DNA from: JBBRGK01 sp036741355
GTDB taxonomy: Bacteria > Chloroflexota > Dehalococcoidia > CAUJGQ01
Assembly (NCBI GenBank): GCA_036741355.1
Contig: DAINSK010000001.1
Location: 124,001 to 188,000, forward strand
Direction: 5' to 3'
Length of the DNA stretch: 64,000 nucleotides
Within the stretch, counting starts at the first letter, position 1. Each line of letters opens with the position of its first letter. Below, one piece after another: positions 1 to 9,101 of the stretch. The notes below the pieces were generated by a model. It saw only the letters and a list, made by a program, of their open reading frames with translations, was not told the DNA's origin and searched no databases. Made by a program: the position numbers and the translations under genes.

Positions 1-40
1 TCCAATCGGTACAGCCCCGAACTCAAGCTACCCCTTCCCT

Positions 41-78
41 GGTTCCAGTACCCGCGTACCGGCTTAGGCGTAGGGGTA
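41..78. repeat. Dispersed GTAC/TAGGCGTAGGGGTA repeat, degenerate copy
   Basis: This copy carries CCAGTACCCGCGTACCGG followed by CTTAGGCGTAGGGGTA. The same core recurs before coxS, before selB and on both sides of the assembly gap. It lies about 50 bases beyond the stop codon of pdhB. An 8-base pair of arms (CCTTCCCT at 33-40 and AGGGAAGG at 78-85) brackets it. It is the most divergent copy in the window. Confidence 0.6.
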
Positions 79-105
79 AGGGAAGGCGTCGGGGGTTAGG
101 TCCGT

Positions 106-119
106 CACTGCCGACTGCC
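106..119 (-). repeat. Heptanucleotide repeat (GGCAGTC type), two units
   Basis: Read on the minus strand this is GGCAGTC then GGCAGTG, six bases beyond the pdhB stop codon. The same heptamer is found directly behind two other minus-strand genes, at 13172-13185 and 27350-27370. Confidence 0.55.
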
Positions 120-125
120 CGCGGC

Positions 126-1166
126 CTACAATATCGCGCGGACGGCGCGAACGATATCTTCCACGTTCGGATACGCCAGCTCCTCCAACTCGCGGCTATA
201 CGGCGCTGGAACGTCGGCGCCGTTAACGCGCTGTACGGGCGCGTCGAGGAAATTGAAGGCCTTTTCCTGTATCTGACAGGCGATTTCGCTCGAAATTCCG
301 CCGGTCATCCACGCGTCCTCGGCGATTACCACGCGGTTTGTCTCCTTCACCGATGCGATGACCGGCTCGAGGTCCAGCGGGCGTAGTGATCGCAGGTCGA
401 TGACTTCGGCCTCAATCCCTTCCTGCGCCAATACTTCGGCTGCCTCGAGGTTGAGCACTACGGAGCGCAGGTAGCCGACCAGCGTCACGTTCTTGCCCCT
501 GCGCCGAACGGCGGATTTGCCGCTTGGCACCGTGTAATAGGCCTTCGGTACCAGGCCTTTCGTCCTGTACAGGAGGCTATGTTCGACGAAGATATACGGG
601 TTCGCCTCCTGCACGGCCTGGCGCATCATCCCGAGTGCGTCATACGGCGTGGAAGGACAGACCACCGTCAGCCCCGGCACTCGTGCAAAAATGGCCTCCA
701 GGTTCTGTGAATGCTGAGCGCCAAGCTGGCTGCCGCCGCCGGTCACCATGCGCAGGACCATCGGCACGTTGACCTGGCCGCCGGACATGTACAGGATCTT
801 GGCCGCATGGTTGACGATCTGGTCGAAGGCCAGCAGGCTGAAGTTAATCGTCATCAGCTCGACGATCGGCTTCAGCCCACCCATTGCGGCGCCTATCGCC
901 GTGCCGACGATCACAGACTCGGCGATCGGCGTATCGCGGACCCGTTTGTCGCCGAACTCCTCGAAGAACCCTTTGGTGACGACGTAGGAACCCCCGTAGG
1001 CGCCAATGTCCTCTCCCATCAGGAATACGTGTTCATCGGCGATCAACTCTTCGCGCAGCGCCAGGGCGATCGCGTCGCGAATGGTCATTTCTACTGTTTC
1101 GCCGGCATCCGCGGACCCGTTACCGGCCGGCTGTTGCTCCTCGCGGACAGGTGTCATCGTGGTCAT
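126..1166 (-). CDS. pdhB: Pyruvate dehydrogenase E1 component, beta subunit
   Basis: The 346-residue product is the beta half of the thiamine-diphosphate-dependent E1 enzyme, which decarboxylates pyruvate and acetylates the lipoyl group of E2. An N-terminal transketolase-like pyrimidine-binding domain holds the family signatures GEDIGAYGGSY (about residues 51-61) and DTPIAESVIVG (about 78-88). A C-terminal transketolase domain has LVGYLRSV and IDLRSLRPLD. The ATG start is supported by GGAG overlapping the pdhA stop, six bases ahead. The length is normal for the family. It is the third gene of lpd-pdhA-pdhB, only three bases behind pdhA. The E2 gene is not in the window and may lie just beyond its left edge. 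A branched-chain 2-oxoacid or acetoin dehydrogenase is a possible alternative, because these subunits look alike. Confidence 0.93.
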   Translation of the reverse strand: MTTMTPVREEQQPAGNGSADAGETVEMTIRDAIALALREELIADEHVFLMGEDIGAYGGSYVVTKGFFEEFGDKRVRDTPIAESVIVGTAIGAAMGGLKPIVELMTINFSLLAFDQIVNHAAKILYMSGGQVNVPMVLRMVTGGGSQLGAQHSQNLEAIFARVPGLTVVCPSTPYDALGMMRQAVQEANPYIFVEHSLLYRTKGLVPKAYYTVPSGKSAVRRRGKNVTLVGYLRSVVLNLEAAEVLAQEGIEAEVIDLRSLRPLDLEPVIASVKETNRVVIAEDAWMTGGISSEIACQIQEKAFNFLDAPVQRVNGADVPAPYSRELEELAYPNVEDIVRAVRAIL

Positions 1167-1169
1167 CGT

Positions 1170-2282
1170 TTACTCCGAATCGCCGTGCGTGGTTTCGCCT
1201 ACCTTGCTGCGGTGTGCCAGCGCGACGTGGCTGCGAACACTCTCGGCGTAGACGTCGGTATAAAGCTGCGATGGGTCCGGCTTGGGGCTCTCGTCGGCGA
1301 ACATCGTCGCCTCGTCGACCTCGCTCTCGACGTCCTGAAACATCCGCGTCACGTCGTCTTCGGTAAGGACCTCCCGGGAAACGAGATCCTGCCGAAGCAT
1401 CAGAATCGGATCCTTCCGGCGCCACTCGGCGACTTCGTCCTTGGTGCGATAAAGCTCCGGGTCGGCCATCGAATGGCCGCGGAAACGATAGGTCATCGCC
1501 TCGAGGAAGTATGGCCCTTTGCCGCTGGAGCAGTGCGCAAGCGCATCGCCCATCGATCGATAGCAATCGCGGACATCCATGCCGTTGCAGCGGGCGCCGG
1601 GCATGTTGTACGCTTCCGCGAACTTATACAGCTCGCTCGTCGCCGAGGCTGCCGCCAGCGCGGTGCCCATGCCATAGAGGTTGTTTTCACACAGGAAGAT
1701 CACCGGCAGCTTCCACAGCGATGCCAGGTTGAGTGCTTCGTGAAACTCCCCTTCGTTGACGGCTCCGTCGCCGAAAATGCAGAGCACCACTCGGTCCTCG
1801 CCCTGCGTCTGCGCCGAAAGGCCCAGCCCGCACGCGATCGGCAGGTGGCCCGCCACGATCGCATAGCCACCGAGGAAGTGCCGGGCGCGGTCGAACAAGT
1901 GCATCGACCCACCTTTGCCATGGCTGACGCCCGTCGATCTGCCAAAAAGCTCGGCCATGATTGCGCCCGGCGGCAGGCCGCGGGCGATCGCGTGACCGTG
2001 GTCGCGGTAGTGACTGACGATATAGTCCTGCGGCCGCAGACGCGCGATCGTGCCGACCGCGACCGCCTCCTCGCCGACGTAGAGGTGCAAAAAGCCGCCG
2101 ATCTTCCGACGGGTGTACATCTCCGCCGCGCGCTCCTCGAAGCGGCGGATGAGCTGCATCTGCCTTAGCCATGTGACGAGCTGGTCGTCGTTTAGCTCCG
2201 TAACGTCTCTGCCATCGCCGTGGGTCTGATCCAGCGGCGCGACGCCATTTTGTGAAGTGGTTGCTTGTACCGTGACCACCAT
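1170..2282 (-). CDS. pdhA: Pyruvate dehydrogenase E1 component, alpha subunit
   Basis: This is the alpha half of E1 and carries the thiamine-diphosphate site. The classical motif starts at GDGAVNEGEFHEALN and closes about 30 residues later with CENN, which places the Mg-diphosphate. YRFRGHSMADPELYR further on is the typical phosphorylation-loop region of E1 alpha. I start it at the ATG at 2282 (370 aa), because GGGAGG lies six bases upstream. A longer frame opens with TTG at 2321, overlapping the lpd stop, but has no ribosome site. It is spaced 35 bases behind lpd and three before pdhB, so the three genes are probably one transcript. Acetoin dehydrogenase alpha is the main alternative. Confidence 0.93.
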   Translation of the reverse strand: MVVTVQATTSQNGVAPLDQTHGDGRDVTELNDDQLVTWLRQMQLIRRFEERAAEMYTRRKIGGFLHLYVGEEAVAVGTIARLRPQDYIVSHYRDHGHAIARGLPPGAIMAELFGRSTGVSHGKGGSMHLFDRARHFLGGYAIVAGHLPIACGLGLSAQTQGEDRVVLCIFGDGAVNEGEFHEALNLASLWKLPVIFLCENNLYGMGTALAAASATSELYKFAEAYNMPGARCNGMDVRDCYRSMGDALAHCSSGKGPYFLEAMTYRFRGHSMADPELYRTKDEVAEWRRKDPILMLRQDLVSREVLTEDDVTRMFQDVESEVDEATMFADESPKPDPSQLYTDVYAESVRSHVALAHRSKVGETTHGDSE

Positions 2283-2317
2283 CCCTGCCTCCCGTAGTAC
2301 CAGCGGCCCGTTCGACT

Positions 2318-3706
2318 TCAACCCTGCCAGACGTGGATTACTTCACCACGCGCGGAAAGCGCTGCTTCTTTCACTGCCTCGGACAGCGTTGGATGAGCGT
2401 GAACCGTGTAGCCGATCGCCTCGGGCGTCGCTTCGAGCGAGCGAGCGAGCGAAAGCTCCCCCAGAAGCTCGGTGACCCCGGGACCAACAAGATGAAATCC
2501 CAACAGATCGCCCGACTGTTCATCAGCAATGACTTTGGCCAGCCCCTCCGGCTCGGCCATTGCCAGGGCGCGGCCGTTGGCGCGGAAGGGAAAGGTTCCG
2601 ACTTTATACGCGAGACCTCGATCTTTCGCCTGCGCTTCGGTCAAACCGATGCTCGCGACCTCGGGCTGGCAGTACGTGGCACGCGGCATCTGCTCGTAAT
2701 CGAGCGCCGGGGGATGCAGTCCCGCAATTCCTTCAACCGCGTTGACGCCCTGTGCGGAGGCCACGTGAGCAAGCATCGGCGGACCGGTCACGTCACCGAC
2801 GGCAAACACACCCGGCACGTTGGTCGCCATGTGCTCGTCGATCTTGATAAAGGATTGCTCGGTCACCACGCCTAACTGTTCCAGCCCAATGCCATCGCTG
2901 TTTCCCCGTACGCCAATGCCAACGAGTACGACGTCGGCGGTCACGGTCGCGCGGCCGTCTCGCCCCTCGACATCCACTTCAACGGCGTTCGCACCGGGCC
3001 GTGCGCCTAGCACCGTCGTGTTCAGGCGAACGTTGATGCCGAGTTTGTCGAACTCCTTTTCGATGACCATTGAGATTGCCTCGTCTTCCTGGGGCAGAAG
3101 GTGGGACAGCGCTTCGACCATCGTAACTTCGCTCCCGTAGTTGCGGTAGACGTAAGCGAATTCCATGCCTACGGGTCCGGCGCCGACGATGACGATCGAG
3201 CCGGGACGGTCGCGGCGTTCGAGCGCCTCGCGGCTGGTGATCATCCGATGCCGGTCGATCTCCAGCCCCGGAAGATTACGGCTGCGGGCTCCGGTTGCGA
3301 CAATTATGTTCTTCGACCGGATCTGGCGGCCGTCGCTGACTTCGATTTCGTTTGCAGAACAGAGGGCCGCGCTGCCGGCGAATACCTCGACGCCGTGTTT
3401 CCGAAGCAGGAACTGAACGCCTTTGACCATACGGTCCACAACGCCGCGGCTGCGGTCGATCGCGTGGCCGAAGTCGCCCCGAACGCCCTCGGCGGCGATG
3501 CCAAATTCCGCTGCCCGATGAAACAAGTGAAGGATCTCGGCGTTGCGGAGCAACGCTTTGGAAGGGATGCACCCCCAGTTGAGGCAGATGCCGCCCACCT
3601 GGTCCCGCTCGACGAGGGCAGTGCGAAGCTTCAACTGGGCCGCCCGTATGGCCGCGACGTAGCCGCCTGGACCGCCACCCACCACCACAACGTCGAACTC
3701 GTCCAT
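2318..3706 (-). CDS. lpdA: Dihydrolipoyl dehydrogenase (E3)
   Basis: This flavoprotein reoxidises the dihydrolipoyl group of 2-oxoacid dehydrogenase complexes with NAD. The FAD-binding motif GGGPGGYVAAI sits at the N-terminus, the redox-active disulfide is in GGICLNWGCIPSK, the NAD fold is marked by VGAGPVGMEFAYV, and the C-terminal catalytic His-Glu pair is in HAHPTLSEAV. The frame opens at 3754, but the family N-terminus begins at MDEFDVVVVGGG and the ATG at 3706 has GGGAG five bases ahead, so I use it (462 aa). It is the first gene of the pyruvate dehydrogenase group, 31 bases downstream of a predicted transcription start. E3 may be shared with other complexes. Confidence 0.95.
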   Translation of the reverse strand: MDEFDVVVVGGGPGGYVAAIRAAQLKLRTALVERDQVGGICLNWGCIPSKALLRNAEILHLFHRAAEFGIAAEGVRGDFGHAIDRSRGVVDRMVKGVQFLLRKHGVEVFAGSAALCSANEIEVSDGRQIRSKNIIVATGARSRNLPGLEIDRHRMITSREALERRDRPGSIVIVGAGPVGMEFAYVYRNYGSEVTMVEALSHLLPQEDEAISMVIEKEFDKLGINVRLNTTVLGARPGANAVEVDVEGRDGRATVTADVVLVGIGVRGNSDGIGLEQLGVVTEQSFIKIDEHMATNVPGVFAVGDVTGPPMLAHVASAQGVNAVEGIAGLHPPALDYEQMPRATYCQPEVASIGLTEAQAKDRGLAYKVGTFPFRANGRALAMAEPEGLAKVIADEQSGDLLGFHLVGPGVTELLGELSLARSLEATPEAIGYTVHAHPTLSEAVKEAALSARGEVIHVWQG

Positions 3707-3743
3707 CGAACTCCCGCGACTCGTATAGACATCTTCGATGTTT

Positions 3744-3772
3744 ATTATAGTCAATGGTTATAAAGCGGGCAA
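3744..3772 (-). promoter_or_regulatory. Sigma70-type promoter of lpd-pdhA-pdhB
   Basis: On the minus strand a -35 box TTGCCC is followed by a 17-base spacer and a perfect -10 box TATAAT. Transcription would begin near 3737, about 30 bases before the lpd ATG. This is one of the best promoter matches in the window. Confidence 0.75.
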
Positions 3773-3832
3773 CCGCGATCTGTAATGGAACCCACATCAG
3801 ACGCCCCGGTGAGGCTTGCCGCGACATCGCTA

Positions 3833-4876
3833 TTACAGCAGCCCGACCGCCCGCTTTGCTGCAACCAGGGTCTTGTTCGCGACGTCCTGCGCCCGTTCGG
3901 CGCCCTCGGCCAGGACCCTGTCCAGGACGGCCGGGTCCTCGGTCAACTCGCGGTAGCGCTGCTGCAGGGGCGACAGGGCGTCGATGACGACTTCGGCGGT
4001 TTCGCGTTTCAGATCGCCGTAACCCATGCCTTCGAAATGCGCTTCTATCTCTTCGACGTCCATGCCCGTGAGCGTGCGGTAGATCGTCAACATGTTGTGA
4101 ACGCCGGCCTGTTCCGGGTTGAAGCGAATTTCGCGTCCGGAATCTGTCGTCGCGCGCTTGAACTTGCGCATGATCGTCTCCGGCGGATCGAGCAGGCGGA
4201 TGGCGTGGTTCGGGTCGGGATTGTCCTTGCTCATTTTCGCCGTTGGATCGTCGAGCCCCATGATGCGGGCACCCTGGCTCGTGTCCGCAATCAGTGGTGC
4301 CGGCAGTGTGAAGGTCTCGCCGAAGAGCTGGTTGAAACGCTGAGCAATGTCACGCGTCAGCTCTACGTGCTGGCGCTGGTCGTCCCCTACCGGTACGGCG
4401 TCGGCCTGGTAGAGCAGGATGTCAGCGGCCATCAGAACCGGATAGTCCAGCAGCCCCATACTGACCGTCTCGCGCTCACCCCCCGACTTGCTCTTGAACT
4501 GGGTCATGCGGTACAGCCAGCCGAGCGGTGTCACGCAGTTGAGGATCCAGGCAAGCTCCGTGTGAGCCGGCACCTGCGACTGGACAAAGATCGCGGAGCG
4601 TTTGGGGTCGATTCCGGCCGCCAGGTAGACGGCAGCGAGCTCACGCGTCAGCCGTCGCAATTCGACGGGGTCGAAGGGCACCGTCATCGCGTGCAGGTTG
4701 ACGATGCAGAAAAAGTTGTCGTACTGGTCTTGGGCTTGCTCCCAGCGTTTTATCGCACCGAGGTAGTTACCAAGGTGCAGATTGCTAGTCGGCTTTATGC
4801 CCGACAGCACCCTGGGACGGTTCGTACCGGTGCGTTTCGCCGCATCCGAAGGAGCTTTACCGGTGATGCTGGTCAT
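3833..4876 (-). CDS. trpS: Tryptophanyl-tRNA synthetase
   Basis: This class I aminoacyl-tRNA synthetase charges tRNA-Trp. The nucleotide-binding signatures are clear: HLGN (the HIGH motif, residues 34-37, within GIKPTSNLHLGNYLGAI) and KMSKD (the KMSKS motif, 214-218). The tryptophan-pocket helix DYPVLMAADILLY is typical of the bacterial enzyme. The frame extends to 4951, but I start at the ATG at 4876 (347 aa), which has GGAG seven bases ahead and gives the usual family length. It is transcribed alone between lpd and a response-regulator gene. No T-box leader is apparent in the short upstream region. Confidence 0.96.
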   Translation of the reverse strand: MTSITGKAPSDAAKRTGTNRPRVLSGIKPTSNLHLGNYLGAIKRWEQAQDQYDNFFCIVNLHAMTVPFDPVELRRLTRELAAVYLAAGIDPKRSAIFVQSQVPAHTELAWILNCVTPLGWLYRMTQFKSKSGGERETVSMGLLDYPVLMAADILLYQADAVPVGDDQRQHVELTRDIAQRFNQLFGETFTLPAPLIADTSQGARIMGLDDPTAKMSKDNPDPNHAIRLLDPPETIMRKFKRATTDSGREIRFNPEQAGVHNMLTIYRTLTGMDVEEIEAHFEGMGYGDLKRETAEVVIDALSPLQQRYRELTEDPAVLDRVLAEGAERAQDVANKTLVAAKRAVGLL

Positions 4877-4929
4877 GGGCGGTCTCCACTGCAAGTTGGC
4901 GGCGAGCAAGGCCGCACGATAATAGAATA

Positions 4930-4962
4930 CCGCCGGGACGGGCCTGAGCACCGTTCCGGCGG
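4930..4962 (-). terminator. Hairpin terminator after the response regulator
   Basis: A 12-base stem (CCGCCGGAACGG pairing with CCGTCCCGGCGG, one A-C mismatch) with a 9-base loop is followed on the minus strand by TATTCTATTAT. It lies between the response regulator stop and trpS. The tail is AT-rich rather than a pure T run. Confidence 0.55.
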
Positions 4963-5001
4963 CTACTGATGGCTTTACTGTGTTGGGTCTGGTCCCAGCC
5001 T

Positions 5002-5742
5002 CTACCCGGCCGGCGACATCGCCCCGGCCGACTCCGAAGCGTTGTCCTTGTGGCTAAGGGCGAAAGCGTACCCGATACCCGAGGCCGTCTTGATCAGATT
5101 GGGATCGACGCCGGCAGTGATCAGCTTCTTGCGAACGCGGCTCATCCAGACGCGCAGATAGTCGCTGTCGTGTGCGAATTCGGGTCCCCAGGCGCGGGTC
5201 AGCAACTCTTCATGGGTCAGCACACGACCGGGATTGCGCGCCAACTGCTCGAGCAGACGCCATTCGTTGCGTGTCAGGGCGATCGGCTGGTCGTTTACAT
5301 CGACACGGCGTCGCACAAAGTCGATCACGAGGTTTCCGAATACAAGACGGCCAAGCGTGTCGCCCGACTCAGGCTTGCTGCGTCGAAGCACGGCGCGAAC
5401 GCGCGCCGCAAGCTCATTGAGGTTGAACGGCTTTTGGAGATAGTCGTCGGCGCCCGCGTCCAGCCCCGCGATTATGTCGCGATCGCTGCCCTTCGCCGTC
5501 AAGATAATGACCGGCACGGCAGAGAACTGGCGGACGCGTCGCAGGACTTCCATGCCGTCCATTTCCGGCATCATCAGGTCCAATAGCACGAGCGACGGCC
5601 GACGTTCGCGCACCAGTGGTACGGCTTCAGGACTGCGCTGCACCCGCAGGACGTCGAACCCTTCATCGCTAAGGGCAAGTTCGAGAACGCGCAAGATGTC
5701 TGGTTCATCGTCGACAGCGAGGATGAGCGGTCGCTTGGTCAC
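5002..5742 (-). CDS. OmpR/PhoB-family response regulator
   Basis: The protein has two domains. The N-terminal receiver shows the acidic pair in AVDDEPD, the phosphoacceptor Asp in LLDLMMPEMDG, and the conserved Lys in LQKPF. The C-terminal winged helix of PhoB type includes LTRNEWRLLEQLARNPG and LTHEELLTRAWG, followed by the wing near LRVWMSRVRKKL. I start it at the GTG at 5742 (246 aa), which has GGGAGGG six bases ahead; an earlier GTG at 5760 would place that ribosome site inside the gene. No histidine kinase lies next to it, so its signal is unknown. It diverges from sufR, but nothing else links the two. Confidence 0.9.
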   Translation of the reverse strand: MTKRPLILAVDDEPDILRVLELALSDEGFDVLRVQRSPEAVPLVRERRPSLVLLDLMMPEMDGMEVLRRVRQFSAVPVIILTAKGSDRDIIAGLDAGADDYLQKPFNLNELAARVRAVLRRSKPESGDTLGRLVFGNLVIDFVRRRVDVNDQPIALTRNEWRLLEQLARNPGRVLTHEELLTRAWGPEFAHDSDYLRVWMSRVRKKLITAGVDPNLIKTASGIGYAFALSHKDNASESAGAMSPAG

Positions 5743-5919
5743 AGCAGTCCCTCCCGCCACGTCACCCCGCGCAACTCGCCCGGGGCCGGCTCACCGCTAC
5801 GTTATGCGGTCATTCTACACATTTTAATCACACGATCGGGCGAGAAATGCAGTATTTCTGTTAAACCGTTGAGACGCCCAGCCGGTGATCCATCTAATCA
5901 ACCTGTCTCGACCGGACTT

Positions 5920-5950
5920 TTCGAACAAAATTCGAATAAAAGTGCGAATA
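5920..5950 (+). promoter_or_regulatory. Candidate SufR operator upstream of sufR
   Basis: Three consecutive 11-base units (TTCGAACAAAA, TTCGAATAAAA, GTGCGAATACC) form a tandem array. The first two contain TTCGAA, itself a palindrome, separated by five bases, so the site is both a direct and an inverted repeat. It lies 100-130 bases before the sufR start in an otherwise plain divergent region. Regulators of this family bind inverted repeats upstream of their own operon. The assignment here is inferred from position and symmetry only. Confidence 0.45.
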
Positions 5951-6047
5951 CCCTTGTAGGCAGTGCCGCGCGGAGTTAAACTCTATGCAGAGACGACCGC
6001 AACCCGATGGTTGCGTCCTCAGTCCTCACAAGAGACGAGCACCAGCA

Positions 6048-6704
6048 ATGAAGGCAACCCGCGAAGTACTACTCGATCTGCTCCGCCAGCACGGCGACAT
6101 GACGATCGCCGAGCTAGCGCGAAAGCTCGATATCGCTCCGCCCGCCGTTCGCCGCCATCTCGATATCCTGGCGACCGAGTCGCTGGTCGACTACCGGTCC
6201 GTCAAACAGCATACCGGGCGGCCCTATTTCGTGTACTTCCGTACCGATATCGCCCGCGAACGCGAGTCGAATGGCTATCCGCGCCTCGTCGAGCGGCTGC
6301 TGCACGAGGTCGAAGCGCTGGACGACGGCGAGGGAGCCGGGCGGCGGCTGCTCGAGACGCTGCTGGAACGGATGTCCGATCACATCGCGGCGGAACATCG
6401 GTCGCAGATCAGCGGAAACACGGTCGAAGAGCGCGTCGCCTCGCTGGTCACGGCGCTCGCCGACGAGGGGATCCTTGAAGACTTTGAGATCCGCGAGGAC
6501 GGCGTTCACCTCATGAACACATCATGCCCTCACCGTCGCGCGGCGCTCGCCAGCACGGCGCTCTGCCGCTCCGAACAGCGGGCGATTTCGACGCTGATCG
6601 AACTCCCGGTGGAGCAGGTCAGCCGTATCGTCGATGGAGGGCTACGCTGCGAGTACATCATTAGTCTGGCGCCGGCAAAAGTTGCTGCGCCGGTATGCGC
6701 CTGA
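6048..6704 (+). CDS. sufR: SufR-like iron-sulfur-sensing transcriptional repressor
   Basis: An N-terminal winged helix (MTIAELARKLDIAPPAVRRH, residues 18-37) is followed by a regulatory domain with Cys160, Cys173 and Cys201. The spacings CX12C and CX27C are the same as those of the three cluster-binding cysteines described for cyanobacterial SufR. Such proteins bind a [4Fe-4S] cluster and repress suf genes when the cluster is present. The gene leads directly into sufC, 35 bases away, which fits autoregulation of the whole operon. I use the ATG at 6048 (218 aa). An upstream ATG at 5985 in the same frame has GGAG nine bases ahead and cannot be excluded; it would add 21 poorly conserved-looking residues. 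Confidence 0.85.
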   Translation: MKATREVLLDLLRQHGDMTIAELARKLDIAPPAVRRHLDILATESLVDYRSVKQHTGRPYFVYFRTDIARERESNGYPRLVERLLHEVEALDDGEGAGRRLLETLLERMSDHIAAEHRSQISGNTVEERVASLVTALADEGILEDFEIREDGVHLMNTSCPHRRAALASTALCRSEQRAISTLIELPVEQVSRIVDGGLRCEYIISLAPAKVAAPVCA

Positions 6705-6739
6705 ATTCATAAGTCGAAAGGAAAGGCAACACGAGCTCG

Positions 6740-7498
<759 letters not shown>

Positions 7499-7541
7499 TA
7501 TCGAATCTTGATTCTAGACTTTACCCCTAAGGGAGAGTGAT

Positions 7542-8945
7542 ATGACGACAGCGATAAGAGGCATCGGCGAAGGCTACAAGTACGGCTTCCACGATGACGA
7601 GGCTCCGGTCTTCAAGTCGGAGCGAGGCCTGACGCCCGAGTTGGTCGAGCGCATCTCGAAAATGAAGGGCGAGCCCCAATGGATGACGGACTTCCGGCTG
7701 AAGGCGCTCGCTAACTTCCGCGCCCATCCGAATCCGATCTGGGCCAACGGCCAGCTCGACGATATCGATTACGAGAACATGTTCTATTACGTCAAGGCGT
7801 CCGACGAGAACGCCCGATCGTGGGACGACGTACCCGAGTACGTGAAGCGCACGTTCGACAAGCTCGGTATTCCGGAAGCGGAAAAGAAGTTCCTGGCCGG
7901 CGTCGGCGCCCAGTACGACTCGGAGGTCGTTTACCACAACATCCGCGAAGACCTGCAGAAGCTTGGCGTGATCTTCGTCGGCACTGATCAGGGTTTGCAG
8001 GAATATCCGGAACTCTTCAAGGAGTACTTCGGCACGATCGTGCCGCCTAACGACAACAAGCTTGCGGCGTTGAACAGCGCCGTATGGAGCGGCGGCAGCT
8101 TCATCTACGTACCCAAAGGCGTGAAGGTGGACATTCCGCTGCAGGCGTACTTCCGTATCAACACGGAGAATATGGGCCAGTTCGAGCGGACGCTGATCAT
8201 CGCCGACGAAGGCAGCTACCTTCATTACGTCGAGGGCTGCACGGCACCAACCTATTCGAGCGACTCGCTGCACAGCGCCGTCGTCGAAATCATCGTTAAG
8301 AAGGGCGCCCGCGTCCGCTACACGACCATTCAGAACTGGTCGAGCAACGTCTACAACCTGGTCACCAAGCGGGCAGCCGCCTACCAGGACGCGGTCATGG
8401 AGTGGGTCGACGGTAACCTCGGCAGCAAGCTGACGATGAAGTACCCGAGCATCTACTTGATGGAACCGGGCGCCCACGGCGAGATCCTCTCGCTGGCGTT
8501 CGCTGGGCCCGGACAGCACCAGGACGCGGGTGGAAAGATCGTCCATGCGGCGCCAAACACCACCTCGAATATCGTTTCCAAGTCGATCAGCAAGGGCGGC
8601 GGTCGCACCAGCTATCGCGGGCTGCTCAAGGTTTACGAGGGATGCGACGACGTCAGCGCAAGCGTTCGCTGCGATGCGTTGATGATCGATGAGGACTCGC
8701 GTTCGGACACGTATCCCACAATGGAAGTCGACGCCAAGCGGGTGACGATCGGTCACGAAGCGACTGTCGGACGGCTCGGCACGGATGAGTTGTTCTACCT
8801 GCAAAGCAGAGGTATTCCGGAGGTCGAGGCGGCCAAGATGATCGTCAACGGGTTTGTCGAGCCGATCGTCAAGGAGTTGCCAATGGAGTACGCGGTAGAG
8901 CTGAACCGACTGATCGAGCTCCAGATGGAAGGCTCGGTAGGCTAG
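7542..8945 (+). CDS. sufB: Fe-S cluster assembly scaffold protein SufB
   Basis: SufB is the main scaffold subunit of the SufBCD complex, on which nascent clusters are built. The 467-residue protein has the long right-handed beta-helix core typical of the family, with SFIYVPKGVKVDIPLQAYFRI, LHYVEGCTAPTY and, near the C-terminus, GHEATVGRLGTDELFYLQSRG. GGGAGAG sits just before the ATG at good distance. It is followed after 156 bases by sufD, with a strong hairpin in between. The order sufC-sufB-sufD differs from the common sufB-sufC-sufD. Confidence 0.97.
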   Translation: MTTAIRGIGEGYKYGFHDDEAPVFKSERGLTPELVERISKMKGEPQWMTDFRLKALANFRAHPNPIWANGQLDDIDYENMFYYVKASDENARSWDDVPEYVKRTFDKLGIPEAEKKFLAGVGAQYDSEVVYHNIREDLQKLGVIFVGTDQGLQEYPELFKEYFGTIVPPNDNKLAALNSAVWSGGSFIYVPKGVKVDIPLQAYFRINTENMGQFERTLIIADEGSYLHYVEGCTAPTYSSDSLHSAVVEIIVKKGARVRYTTIQNWSSNVYNLVTKRAAAYQDAVMEWVDGNLGSKLTMKYPSIYLMEPGAHGEILSLAFAGPGQHQDAGGKIVHAAPNTTSNIVSKSISKGGGRTSYRGLLKVYEGCDDVSASVRCDALMIDEDSRSDTYPTMEVDAKRVTIGHEATVGRLGTDELFYLQSRGIPEVEAAKMIVNGFVEPIVKELPMEYAVELNRLIELQMEGSVG

Positions 8946-9006
8946 CCAGGGCCCGCCGCAGCGGCGACGGCGTCGATGCACAATCGGACGCAACCAAGAG
9001 CGATTC

Positions 9007-9042
9007 CGGGCGGGCCCAAGTCTGCTTGAGCCCGCCCGTTTT
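9007..9042 (+). terminator. Strong hairpin with T-run between sufB and sufD
   Basis: CGGGCGGGC, one mismatch and CAAG form the left arm, TCTG is the loop, and CTTG, one mismatch and GCCCGCCCG form the right arm. TTTTG follows. This gives 13 base pairs with a four-base loop and looks like an intrinsic terminator, although it lies inside the suf operon. It may reduce expression of the downstream genes or protect the sufCB message from 3' decay. Confidence 0.7.
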
Positions 9043-9101
9043 GCGCCCCGCCGGGCGGTCGCGGAACAAGATCCACGACTCCGCGGGATGAGGAACGAAA
9101 G

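Noticed and set aside
711..2168. A 485-codon plus-strand frame across pdhA and pdhB
   Set aside because: Antisense shadow of two unmistakable genes; His/Arg/Val-rich, no ribosome site.
3785..4969. A 394-codon plus-strand frame across trpS
   Set aside because: Antisense shadow of trpS; no recognisable domain.
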